Below are positions 24,203 to 33,635 of a stretch of DNA of 64,000 nucleotides, in pieces (positions within the stretch are counted from its first letter, which is position 1; every line of letters begins with the position of its first letter). The position numbers were made by a program, and so were the translations under genes. Source of the stretch: Aricia agestis (lineage: Eukaryota > Arthropoda > Insecta > Lepidoptera > Lycaenidae). A model generated the notes under the pieces. That model was not told the origin of the DNA. It saw only the letters and a program-made list of their open reading frames with translations, and ran no database searches. The DNA is taken from positions 12,710,001 to 12,774,000 of the forward strand of contig NC_056408.1 of assembly GCF_905147365.1 (NCBI RefSeq), in the 5' to 3' direction.

Positions 24203-24423
24203 ATTTGAATCCGGTGTTTGCGCGGTCTCAGCGAGGAAATCCCGTGATCATGATCGGCCAATACCGTTTCAACCGAGTGAACAAGTACGGCAGCAGGACC
24301 AGATGGGTTTGCGTGAAGGCCAAGGCCGGCTGCAGGGCCTCGCTCCACACCATGGACAACGCCATCGTCAGGGTGTGGGGTTTCCACGACCCCTGGGCCC
24401 ACACCAGCGCCAACCGCTTCTGA
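24203..24423 (+). CDS. mod(mdg4): F9: FLYWCH exon with altered histidine pair
   Basis: Follows ATATTATTTTCAG, phase-2. Core NPVFARSQRGNPVIMIGQYR, W-V-C, CVKAKAGC, ASLHTMDNAIVRV. Where nearly all modules end H-x-H, this one reads FHDPWAH, giving H-x4-H, followed by TSANRF and TGA. The second His may still bind zinc with longer spacing, or the 3' end may have been re-written by a small frameshift or insertion. Otherwise close to F8 and F11. Confidence 0.75.
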
Positions 24424-25723
24424 GCACTTCCGAAATCTGTCAATTTTCATTCGTATCATCCGAAAATTCTAAATTTTCTCGATCTTCATTGCTCGATACA
24501 AAAGGTGCTTCTTCGATTGCAATGCTATTGTTATAGTTAAGTCAAAATGAGTTGGGAACGTAACTTACGAAAGTTTAATTACTACGATTAGATTAGAATA
24601 AATTTTTATTGTATAGGTCGGGTAGAAGTTGGTAGTTGTAAGGATGCTGCGGTAACCGGTCCACCCATTGCGACGTCATATCATGCCGGTCTGTCCCGCT
24701 TTGCTGCACCGAAAAAGGAGGTTTATATAAATACTTGGACAGATATCCACCTCAGTGAGTTTCGAGCTAGAAATGACTTATAAAATATCTAGTACTATAA
24801 TTTTAGGGCAACAGGATGGATGGACGGATAGGATCGAAAATTGTCAATTGTAAATGAATTAGATTTTTTTTATTTTTTTTGCACTAGAAAACATTTTTTC
24901 TTTACAAATTTTATGGTTTATCTAATTTTAAATATTTTTATATTATGTACGGTGAAAAACAATTAATGCACTCGTTAAACTAAACTTTATGTTAGATTAT
25001 AATTATTGTTTATGTTATTTTAAAATCACTATTATGATTATGTAGTTACTAAACAATAATTTTTAGATTTTTATAATTTTTATAAAAATTTTAAATGTAA
25101 GGGTATATATGGTAGAGGTAATGGGTGAGCCTGTTATTGCATACTAGAATTATTTAAGCACTAAGTTAAGATGTAAACATCAGTAATATTAAGTGACACG
25201 GCGTTTCACACTATGTAGTTAAGGCTACTATACACGGGTACAGTTAAAAGTACGATTCAGTAGAGTTCAGAGTTTCTCTCTACTCTACTTCAGACTTCAG
25301 ACTGAGGTTTACTCTATAAAGTAACCTTAAAGAAACCCAGGTAACATGAAGAAAATAAGTGGAAAATACTCTACCCATGTATATCAAGCCTTATAATAAT
25401 AATATATCACGTTAGCGCGAAGTTTTTCAACTTAAATAGTTATTACATAAGTAACGGTGGTGGATAACGGTTAACGTGCTTTTATTTAATATTTAATCGA
25501 TGATCATGACTATGAATAACTTTCATTATATATTTTTGCCAGTATGGGTTACATATAAACATGTATCTATGGTTTCATAATCAGTGTTTTAATTGACTCT
25601 ATATTTTCAATGTTTTTTTTTAATGTTGGAGTGTATAAACACATTATTATTTAAGACTAATAATACTCGTCGATCGTGATAAGGATAGCTGTAATATTTT
25701 TATCTGGAATGATTCCTTTTCAG
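24424..25723. other. AT-rich spacer F9-F10
   Basis: Long AT-rich sequence with no recognised repeat family or gene; short inverted pieces around 25250-25330 only. Confidence 0.4.
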
Positions 25724-25929
25724 TGAAAAGAGTACCAACTAGCAGGGGAAATTTTACGCTAAGTGCGGGTGGTTTTACGTTCTACAAGGAGACTGAGAAC
25801 AAAGCGAAGGTAAGCTGGCATTGCGAGTTCAAGCAGCGCACCAAGTGTAAAGCGGCCATCGTTACTGTACTGGGGAGAGTAGTACGGAAAATCTTGCCAC
25901 ACAACCATGGAATTTTTTTAAAAGATTAG
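25724..25929 (+). CDS. mod(mdg4): F10: diverged FLYWCH terminal exon
   Basis: Follows ATTCCTTTTCAG, phase-2. Core KRVPTSRGNFTLSAGGFTFY, W-H-C, C-x7-C (CEFKQRTKC, with Lys in place of the near-invariant Gly before the second Cys), AAIVTVLGRVVRK, PHNH, then GIFLKD and TAG. With F1 and F2 it is among the most diverged modules (GGFTF instead of GKYRF). Confidence 0.8.
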
Positions 25930-27145
25930 AAATTTCGAAGAATGTTTTATGTAGAGAAGTGAAAGCTGAAGGAATACAGTGGTCATTGACAGTAAAGAGA
26001 AAAAATCACTTTCCTACAGCTACATAATATAAAGCTTTGTCTGATTGATGTACACTTCTACTAGAATTCAATGTGTACAAATACTGTACGGAGCGTATTT
26101 CACACTCTTTGGGTTCTACCGAGTACTGATTTTGTTTGTTGTTATTTAAATATTATATGGTAAACATTTCTTTCGTAATTAACATAGATAGTTGTGTATA
26201 AAGTACCAAATAATAAAATTTAATATTATAGTTGTTATTTTTCTTTTACATTAGACCTAAATTATTATACTAACTATATTCGAATAGACTTTGTCGAATA
26301 TGAAAGACTATAATCTGTTAATCTGTGTCTTCTTCTAGAACTTACTTTTTCCTGTAGTTTTTGCGAAAGCCAATGCATTTTATGCGCCTTGTTCCAGAAT
26401 ATTTTGGAAAAATTATAACTTCAGGTCATATTTTTGAAAGGGGACCCAAAAGGCGAAATTGCGTTCGGTGTTACAAGAAATTAAGAAAGATGTTTGATCG
26501 TAAAACCGCTCAATCAAAAGTTAAGAAGGTCAAAACCGTGTGTTTTAAGTGCAACGAATCAGTGTGTCTAGTCTGCTACAAGGAGAGGCATATCAGTATA
26601 TTTTAAATTTATATTTTCAAACGAAATTAAAACTTCAAAATATTGTTTAATATATTTTTGATAAATAAAAAAACAATCAATAAAATATTATATCATTTAA
26701 AATCAATTTCCAAAATCCGATATCTCGTCGACCCTTCTTCGATAAATTATGTTACAAATTATTTTGTTTGTAACTCAGTTGAGTATCGTGAAGATTTCGA
26801 TGATGAACTTGTTACAAGTTGTCATCTAAACGACACTTTCACTATAGCAGCAACATAAGAGTACGTTAAAATTTCATCAGAAGAGCATGAACTTGATATA
26901 ACTACAGACGAAATCAAAGTTAAAAGGGAACTTAAGCCTATGTCTTAGTGAAATGCTGTGTTTATTACTATAAATATTTCTCACCGTATTGGAACCATGA
27001 CAGGAACTACATTCATCAACTTCGTTTATAAACAATGTTATTAGTTAGAAGCAACTTTGCACATATTATTATCATTAAGATACAAGACAGCCATGTTAAC
27101 AGTTGAGAAAGTTTAGATTTTTATTTAAGAATTCTAATATTTTAG
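25930..27145. other. Spacer with piggyBac-type zinc remnant
   Basis: Apart from the Cys-rich fragment at 26358-26606 and AATAAAATT near 26212, this is AT-rich sequence. The frame at 26643-26858 has no recognisable content. Confidence 0.4.
26358..26606 (+). pseudogene. Orphan C-terminal zinc domain of a piggyBac-like transposase
   Basis: The reading frame encodes a stretch ending in the pattern CVRC..KKVKTVCFKCNESVCLVCY, i.e. paired C-x2-C motifs like the Cys-rich C-terminal domain of piggyBac transposases. It is not the same sequence as the N3 tail, so it derives from another element. A TAG codon precedes it in frame and the AG at 26356-26357 would give a different splice phase from the FLYWCH exons, so it is probably a transposon relic and not an array exon. 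Confidence 0.5.
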
Positions 27146-27408
27146 GCTTTGAACCAATATTTGGTCGGACTCATTACGGGAATCCGGTGATCATCGTGGG
27201 GCCGTACCGTTACAACCGTGTCCTAACGTGCAAGGGGCCCAGGGTGCGATGGACCTGCGTCAAGTACTCGAGCGGCTGTCGCGCCTCCATCCTCACCATG
27301 AATAACATTGTCATCAAGACCTTCAACGAGCATAGACATCGTCAGCTGAAAGATCATCCCGTGTGGAATGTGTCGGCACAACCGCGACAGCACCTGCAGG
27401 GGCCCTAA
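27146..27408 (+). CDS. mod(mdg4): F11: FLYWCH terminal exon with extended tail
   Basis: Follows TTCTAATATTTTAG, phase-2. Core FEPIFGRTHYGNPVIIVGPY, W-T-C, CVKYSSGC, ASILTMNNIVIK, EHRH. Instead of stopping it continues about 24 residues (RQLKDHPVWNV..) to TAA, so the ancestral stop has been lost or the tail recruited. The CVKY..GC core links it to F12-F17. Confidence 0.8.
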
Positions 27409-28265
27409 GGTCCATTTTATTAATACCTTCCAAGAAATTAGGGCAACAGCTGTTCTCACTAAAAAGTCCTCGATTTGAATTTGTGATATATTTGAAATAA
27501 CAATTATTTACTAGGATGTAAAGTTAAAAACTCTTAGGATAAAAATAATTATCTATCTATATATTAATACGTGAGAGAAAAACTTTGTAACCCTTTTTAC
27601 GAAAAATGGGGAAACGTAGGTGCATGAAATTTCGCACAGTTATAGTTTATATGGTAAAGGAGTGCATCGAGCTAATATTATTTTAAAATTATGCTTTAAT
27701 CATATATATTTTTAACAAATAAAACGTTGCACACACTACGACACTACTACTAGGAAAAATGACAGATTTTTGAGTGACAAGCCTATACATACAAATTATA
27801 CTCTTTTATTTATGGTTGAAGCTGTTGACAACAAGTTGACAAATTGAAAATGGATTATTGTTTTTTTTTATTTAATTTTAGATACTATTAGACAATGATT
27901 AAACGGCCAGTCTGAGATCAGCTGAGTCCCAGAGACAAGAATTGAAAAAAACTATGATGAAGTCAATATTTTTTAGAAAATATAGGTAGTAGTCCTAATG
28001 TCGTTGCAAGTAAGGTTGTATTTCGACCGTTGGGCGATCTCTAGTTTAAATAATAATAGCAAATAAATTGTATACAAGCTTTCCTTGCACATTCTGGTCC
28101 TGAGCATCCCGACTCAAACCTGCCGCGTTAAAATTAGTTCTGTCAAACAATTCAACGACAGAACACACTGCTACTATTTTTCTTTGGCTTAGTCGGTTTC
28201 AAACATTTGTAACAGGTATGTATTTGTTAGTAAAAATCTGTATTAACCTAATTTATTATTTCCAG
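27409..28265. other. Spacer with half foldback element
   Basis: Positions 27559-28045 match the right half of the foldback at 10873-11741, ending TTGGGCGATCTCTAGT. The rest is spacer leading to F12. Confidence 0.65.
27559..28045 (+). mobile_element. Half-copy of the foldback element
   Basis: Starts at the element centre (TTAATACGTGAGAGAAAAAC), then AGGAGTGCATCGAGC, and ends at the outer TIR. Only one arm is present. Confidence 0.7.
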
Positions 28266-28447
28266 TAAAATACGAGCAGACGTCCGGAAGCCCTGTCATA
28301 GTGTGTGGAAAACACCGGTTCAATCGCTTCAATGTCTGCAAGGGGCGCAAGGTGCGGTGGACGTGCGTCAAGTACCCCGGCTGTCGCGCTACCATTTACA
28401 CTCGAGACAATGTCATCGTTGCCGCTTACAATGAGCACACACATTAA
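28266..28447 (+). CDS. mod(mdg4): F12: FLYWCH terminal exon, one residue short
   Basis: Follows TTTATTATTTCCAG, phase-2. Core KYEQTSGSPVIVCGKHRFNR, CKGRKVRW, W-T-C, CVKYPGC with C-x5-C (one residue fewer than sister F13, CVKYPKGC), ATIYTRDNVIVAA, EHTH, TAA. The codon deletion keeps the frame. The extra Cys in VCGKH is not shared with sisters. Confidence 0.85.
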
Positions 28448-29204
28448 TGTGTGTCTAGCGGGTCCCTAGACGATCAATTTTATTCTGCAATATCATTGGA
28501 TAATAATGTTATTGAACAATTTATTTGACAAAGAGATTGAAAAATATCAACCCTAGACGGAAATATTGCACAATACGTGATATTGCACAATAAAATTGAT
28601 CATCTAGGTGCGTGTTAATATGAGTGGACACTGATGTCGAAGTTAACATTTTCGCATAAAAGTTATTCATAAATTATTACAATACAAGATACTTTTAACA
28701 AGATAATTTACAATATAAATATAAAACTCGCACTTTGTTAGGTCGAGTTGGGTCGGTTCTTCTTGTCGCTGTTGTTATTCGCATATCTGTAGTAGTATTT
28801 TAACCAATTATAAAAATTTAATCCTTTTTCATTTTGTTTCATTGTATTTCATATTTATTTAGTAAGCATCACATGCGCAGCAGCCATGCCATGGTTCAAT
28901 GCAGTCATTGCGCTCGTTTTGCAAATAAAAGGCTAAGCGTTACATCGCTGCACTGTGGACACAAATCCGGCAAACATAAGGCACACGTTATTCTTCAACA
29001 ATGGAGAATTTATAATAGGTACTTATGGCCTGTTTCACCACTTCCTGATAAGTGAGGAATAAGCTATCCACCAATTAACTTGATAGATGAAGTATGGAGA
29101 ATATATCAAAAACAAGCCTTTATTGTTTTTCAAAAAATTATTACATAATGTCTATGTAAGCATAGTCCATAAGTTTAGCTATCAACGTGATTTTTTATTT
29201 CAAG
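28448..29204. other. Spacer with duplicated upstream block, copy A
   Basis: About 28818-28995 is copy A of a block (GCAGCAGCCATGCCATGG, later ACACAAATCCGG) also found upstream of F14 (about 29618-29795) and F15 (about 31350-31505). The 28834-29055 frame is inside this block and is not conserved as protein. Confidence 0.6.
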
Positions 29205-29392
29205 TGCGTTACGAGCAGACGCGGCTTGGAAACCCTGTGATGGTGTTTGGGAAGCACCGGTTCAACCGCGTCAACGCCTGCAAGGGGCGCAAGGTGCGAT
29301 GGACCTGCGTCAAGTACCCCAAGGGCTGTCGCGCTACCATTTTCACTCTTGACAATGTCATCATTGCAACTAACAATAAGCATGTACATTAA
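29205..29392 (+). CDS. mod(mdg4): F13: FLYWCH terminal exon
   Basis: Follows TTTTTTATTTCAAG, phase-2. Core RYEQTRLGNPVMVFGKHRFN, CKGRKVRW, W-T-C, CVKYPKGC, ATIFTLDNVIIAT, KHVH, TAA. Very close to F12, sharing the unusual Cys in the CKGRKVRW linker. Part of the F12-F15 tandem series. Confidence 0.88.
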
Positions 29393-29864
29393 ATTGTGTG
29401 TCTTATTAGAATGGACACTAATGTCGAATTTAATATGTTCACATAAAAGTCATTCAAACTTTACAATATAACATACATCACAGTAAGAAACACGCACTAG
29501 TAATAACTAGTGTGAATTTATTAGGCCGGTTATTCTCGTCGTGTTAATTCGCAAACCAGTAGATACTTTGAGTAAGACATTCCGAAAGTGTCAGTAACTA
29601 ACCAATTGTGGAATATAAAACAATTCTCATTTTGTTTCATTGCATTTCATTAGTAAACATCACACGTGCAGCAGCCATGCCATGGTGCAATGCATTCATT
29701 GCACTAGATTAGCGAAAGCTGCTACGTTACTCCCCTGCACACAAATCCGGGAAACATAAGACACGCATTATTCTTCAAGGAGAATTAATTATACTTATTG
29801 TTTTTTAATAATTTAGTAAAGCCGGTTTACGAATTGATTATAACTCTATAATTATGATTTCCAG
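29393..29864. other. Spacer with duplicated upstream block, copy B
   Basis: Contains block copy B at about 29618-29795, nearly identical over 80 bases to copy C at 31378-31460. Confidence 0.7.
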
Positions 29865-30055
29865 TGCGTTTTGAGAAAACTCGTTTTGGAAACCAAGTCA
29901 TGATCCTCGGAAAGCACCGGTTCAACTGCGTCAACTTTATCGCCAAGACTTCCCAGAAGAGGTGGACCTGCGTCAAGTACCCGAACGGCTGTCGCGCTAC
30001 CATCTATACTCTTGATGACGTCATTGTGAAGACGTGTAACGACCATAAACATTAA
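29865..30055 (+). CDS. mod(mdg4): F14: FLYWCH terminal exon
   Basis: Follows ATTATGATTTCCAG, phase-2. Core RFEKTRFGNQVMILGKHRFN (Gln replaces the usual Pro of GNP), CVNFIAKTSQKRW, W-T-C, CVKYPNGC, ATIYTLDDVIVKT, DHKH, TAA. Its near-identical copy is F15, 1.7 kb downstream, with matching upstream DNA, so the duplication included the intron sequence. Confidence 0.88.
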
Positions 30056-30586
30056 CGGTCTTACCACAAAAGATTTTTACCACAAAAGATCTGTTGAACA
30101 GTTGTTTAGTGACCATTTTGTACTGAATTTTTCTCTAATTTAAATCTTTTGTAGAAAGATCGTAAAATCTTAGAATTTAGATGTTTGGCTAAATGATTTA
30201 GAAATCTTGAGTTAAGTACATAATATTATAGGTAAAAATGTATGTATCCAAAAAGATTTGAATACATAACGCAGTAAGAATCGGTTTTTCTCTTGTTTTT
30301 GTTGACCTCATTTTGAAACCATTTTTAACACGCTATTTTATTTTATCTATCATATATTAAATCTTAAATGTATAATAGTACAGTATAAGAAGTATTAAAT
30401 ATATATCCGTTGTCTGGTACCCGTAACACAAGTCCTTCAGGTACTTAGCACGAGGCCAGACTGACGTGGTGTGAAGCGTCCATATAATTATATTATTATT
30501 ATTAGCTTAGGCTCTACATAATAATTATGTAATCTTTGAGCACGATTTTTACCTATCTCCAGTAGTCTTATTAAAATTTTTTTCAG
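30056..30586. other. Spacer F14-P1
   Basis: AT-rich, no recognised repeat or gene. Confidence 0.4.
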
Positions 30587-30618
30587 TTCGATTTGAGCAG
30601 ACGTGCTATGGCAACCCG
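30587..30618 (+). pseudogene. P1: FLYWCH exon truncated by SINE insertion
   Basis: After the good acceptor AAATTTTTTTCAG the phase-2 frame reads RFEQTCYGNP, the start of an F16/F18-type module, and then breaks at the poly-T of a reversed SINE (30619). No continuation of this module is found on the + strand after the SINE; instead an inverted copy follows. Dead exon. Confidence 0.85.
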
Positions 30619-30955
30619 TTTTTTTTTTACGAAATAAGGGGGCAAATGAGCAAACGGGTCACCTGATGGAAAGCAACTTCCGTCGCCCATGGACACTCGC
30701 AGCATCAGAAGAGCTGCAGGTGCGTTGCCGGCCTTTTAAGAGGGAATAAGGTAATAGGGGAAGGTAGGGATGGGAAGGGAAGGGAATAGGGGAGGGTAGG
30801 GAAGGGAATAGGGGAGGGTAGGGGATTGGGCCTCCGGGAAACTCACTCACTCGGCGAAACACAGCGCAAGCGCTGTTTCACGCCGGTTTTCTGTGAGAAC
30901 GTGGTATTTCTCTGGTCGAGCCGGCCCATTCGTACCGAAGCATGGCTCTCCCACG
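30619..30955 (-). mobile_element. Lepidopteran SINE copy (reverse), inside an exon
   Basis: Same family as 6182-6514. Its A-tail faces left against the interrupted P1 exon and the head CCACGTATAA boundary is at about 30955. The insertion destroys the P1 reading frame after GNP. Confidence 0.85.
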
Positions 30956-31094
30956 TATAAATGTAAATTAGCATAAAGTATAAATAAATAAATTATAAAA
31001 GCACTATATTGCGACGATGCCGTAATAAGATACAGATTCTAACGGCATGGATCCAGTATTTCTCCAAGTGGATGACTTCGAAATTTCTCGGCTG

Positions 31095-31279
31095 TCAATG
31101 CTTGTGTTCATTAAGAGTCTTGATGATGACGTCGTCGATGGTTATGATGGTGGCGCGATAACCGCTGGGACTCTTGACGCAGGTCCACCGCGCCTAAGGT
31201 CCCTGAACGTATTTGCGGTTGAACCGGTACTTCCGCACTACTAGAACCGGGTTGCCATAGCACAACTGCTCAAAATGAA
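31095..31279 (-). pseudogene. P2: inverted, dead FLYWCH exon
   Basis: On the minus strand an acceptor (TTATTTTTCAG) precedes a phase-2 module starting HFEQLCYGNPVLVV and ending EHKH then TGA, with a 3' flank (about 31018-31094) homologous to those of F18 and F19. It carries TAG in frame (31194-31196 on the +) where sisters have Lys, and the second zinc Cys is Tyr (31158-31160). This is the only FLYWCH copy seen on the minus strand. Confidence 0.85.
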
Positions 31280-31578
31280 CTGAAAAATAATTTGCCTGAT
31301 TTTAAAATAAAGTTTTGGATTTTAGAGGAACAATCTGGAGAAAACATTCGAATGTTGTCATTAGTAAGCATGACACGCGCAGCAGCCATGCCATGGTGCA
31401 ATGCATTCATTGCACTAGATTAGCGAAAGCTGCTACGTTACTCCCCTGCACACAAATCCGGAAAACATAAGACACGCATTATTCTTTAACTATGGAGAAT
31501 TTATTATACTTATTGATTTTCAATAATTTAGTAATACCGTTTACGAATTGATTGTAACGCTAAAATTATGATTTCCAG
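31280..31578. other. Spacer with upstream block copy C
   Basis: Contains the third copy of the GCAGCAGCCATGCCATGG block upstream of F15 (about 31350-31505). Confidence 0.65.
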
Positions 31579-31769
31579 TGCGTTTTGAGAAAACGCGTTT
31601 TGGCAACCAAGTCATGATCCACGGAAAGCACCGGTTCAACTGCATCAAGTTTATCACCAAGACTTCCCAGACGAGGTGGAGGTGCGTCAAGTACCCGAAC
31701 GGCTGTCGCGCTAACATCTATACTCTTGATGACACCATCGTCAAGACGTTTAACGACCATAAACATTAA
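31579..31769 (+). CDS. mod(mdg4): F15: FLYWCH terminal exon, recent copy of F14
   Basis: Follows ATTATGATTTCCAG, phase-2. Core RFEKTRFGNQVMIHGKHRFN, CIKFITKTSQTRW, W-R-C, CVKYPNGC, ANIYTLDDTIVKT, DHKH, TAA. Differs from F14 at a handful of residues, mostly on the variable face (Leu to His, Val to Ile, Thr to Arg beside the first Cys). Confidence 0.88.
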
Positions 31770-31907
31770 AAATCTTAGATGATTGGTTAAATGATTTAAA
31801 AAAATTAAATTATACGTTATAGAAAAATTGATCTATCCAAAAAGATGTAAATACATATACTTAATACGATTAGATAAAGATTTTCTCTTATTTGTTATCC
31901 TCATTTC

Positions 31908-32003
31908 GAGAAGATATGGACCTGTGTCAAGTACCTGTATGGCTGTCGCTCCAACTTGTATACTCTTAATGACGTCATAGTCAATTTGTTAAAGACACAC
32001 CTT
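31908..32003 (+). pseudogene. P3: 3' fragment of a FLYWCH exon
   Basis: Frame RIWTCVKYLYGCRSNLYTLN, then DVIVNLLKTHL, matches the second half of F14/F15-type modules from the conserved Trp onward. The first half is absent (no acceptor or GKYRF part) and the second His of H-x-H is lost. A relic from the F14/F15 duplication series. Confidence 0.75.
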
Positions 32004-32147
32004 GAAGTCCTGGCATGTGGTATACCAAGCAGCACTTAATAGTAATGAGTAAACGATACTGATTCAGAAACTATTCGCTATGGTGTTTTCTCTAGTTTGT
32101 TCCTCTAAAACTATAATTTTTAAATTAGGCACATTATTATTTTTTAG

Positions 32148-32368
32148 TTCGTTTTGAACAGACGTGCTATGGTAATCCAGTTCTAGTAGTAGGGAAGTAC
32201 CGGTTCAACCGCATAAGAAGTCAGGGGTCCAATGCACGGTGGTGCTGCGTCAAATACCCTAGAGGCTGTCGCGCCACCATCGTCACCCTCTACGACGTCA
32301 CTATCAAGACTCTTAATGAGCACACACATGATATCCGCGAGATTGTGAGGGCGTCGTCTTATAATTAA
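32148..32368 (+). CDS. mod(mdg4): F16: FLYWCH terminal exon with stop-loss tail
   Basis: Follows TATTATTTTTTAG, phase-2. Core RFEQTCYGNPVLVVGKYRFN, RIRSQGSNARW, W-C-C, CVKYPRGC, ATIVTLYDVTIKT, EHTH. Sisters read CAT-TGA here; this copy has CAT-GAT, a one-base loss that removes the stop and adds 12 residues (DIREIVRASSYN) before TAA. The Trp-Cys-Cys pair is also unusual. Sister F17 begins about 100 bases downstream of this stop. Confidence 0.82.
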
Positions 32369-32470
32369 TATTATTCTTACAATTCGCTTCAGTATTTTCT
32401 CTAATTTGTTCCTCCAAAACTGACATTTTTTATATTTACTACTACTTACATAAGACATGTATATTTTCAG

Positions 32471-32655
32471 TTCGTTTTGAGCAGACATGCTTTGGTAATC
32501 CGGTTTTAGTAGTGGGGAAATACCGGTTCAACCGCATAAGAAGTCAGGGGCCCAAAGCGCGGTGGACTTGCGTCAAGTACCCCAGCGGCTGTCGCGCCAC
32601 CATCGTCACCTTCGACGACGTTATCATCAAGACTCTTAATGAACACAAACATTGA
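32471..32655 (+). CDS. mod(mdg4): F17: FLYWCH terminal exon
   Basis: Follows ATGTATATTTTCAG, phase-2. Core RFEQTCFGNPVLVVGKYRFN, RIRSQGPKARW, W-T-C, CVKYPSGC, ATIVTFDDVIIKT, EHKH, TGA. A clean 60-residue module close to the consensus of the F16-F20 group. Its 3' flank is split about 25 bases after the stop by a LINE-like insertion. Confidence 0.88.
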
Positions 32656-33450
32656 CAGCCGAGATATTCTGAAGTCATCTGTGCAAAAGAGTTCATGGAT
32701 ATTATCCTTACATGTACTCCACGAACTTCTTTGTACTCTAGGATGCAATTCACTAGAGGTCAGGAGAGGACAGAGATGTGGACCTCTTTCTAATAATTTT
32801 AAAAAGTTTTCGTGGAATTATAGACTATCCACTGTCCAGGACTTCACACGCTCGTTTGCGGCCGTTTGTTCGTGCTCGACAATTACTGCAGGTACCGCTC
32901 TTATCTTCGCTCTAAGCTATTTGCGTTACCTGTTTGTAATTTTGTCGCGAAAGCCGAGTCCCCACTGTGTCGTGGGTTAGACGTGCTCAACGCTCTCCTG
33001 TCTACCAACCCCGAGTATGATATATTTGCTGACAAGTATATAATATAAGGAAAGTATGTGTGAAATTCTGCGAGGGAAATATGAAAGAGCTTCTACTGTT
33101 GTCTATTAGTTAAGTTGGTATTTTAATTACTATTGTATAATAAATATGTTAAGTTGTTACTTTAATTGTGTATTAATAATGTGGTTCTAGGTAAATTTAT
33201 GTAATTGGGGTTACCCGTTTTAATTAGCTGTAAATAAATAAATAAATCCACTTGGAGAAATATTAAATCTATCGCATTAGAATTCGTTTCTTATTCCGGC
33301 ATTGTCGCAACATAGTGCTGTAATTTTAGATTTCATCTGTGGAAAAATTCCTAGTGAGCTGAATTTTTGCATACGCCTTTATAATTATTTATTTACACTT
33401 TAAGCAAATTTACAAAGGCGGTCTTAATGCCTTGTGGCATTATTTTTCAG
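32656..33450. other. F17 3' flank split by an insertion
   Basis: The flank motif GAAGTCAT..CACTTGGAGAAAT, continuous after F18, is interrupted here between about 32680 and 33247; the second half resumes at 33249. The inserted DNA is annotated separately. Confidence 0.7.
32681..33247 (+). mobile_element. 5'-truncated LINE-like 3' end
   Basis: Inserted in the F17 flank and ending in an (AAAT)n tail, as many insect non-LTR elements do. Its final frame (to TAA at 33046-33048) reads YRSYLRSKLFALPVCNFV and later STNPEYDIFADKYII, which has the look of the C-terminal end of a non-LTR ORF2. Element class is not certain. Confidence 0.5.
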
Positions 33451-33635
33451 TTCGTTTTGAGCTGACGTGCTATGGCAACCCGGTTCTAGTAATGGGGAAG
33501 TACCGGTTCAACCGCAAATACGTTCAGGGGTCCAAGGTGCGGTGGAGCTGCGTCAAGTGCAACAACGGTTGTCGCGCCACCATCGTCACCCTCGATAACG
33601 TCATCATCAAGACTCTCAATGAGCACAAGCATTGA
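33451..33635 (+). CDS. mod(mdg4): F18: FLYWCH terminal exon
   Basis: Follows GGCATTATTTTTCAG, phase-2. Core RFELTCYGNPVLVMGKYRFN, RKYVQGSKVRW, W-S-C, CVKCNNGC (an extra Cys between the zinc pair), ATIVTLDNVIIKT, EHKH, TGA. The flank after the stop (ACTTGGAGAAATACTAAATC) is shared with P2 and, more loosely, F19. AATAAA near 33880. Confidence 0.88.

Noticed and set aside
28834..29055. Cys/His-containing frame resembling a zinc finger
   Set aside because: It is copy A of a duplicated non-coding block; copies B and C do not preserve the frame.
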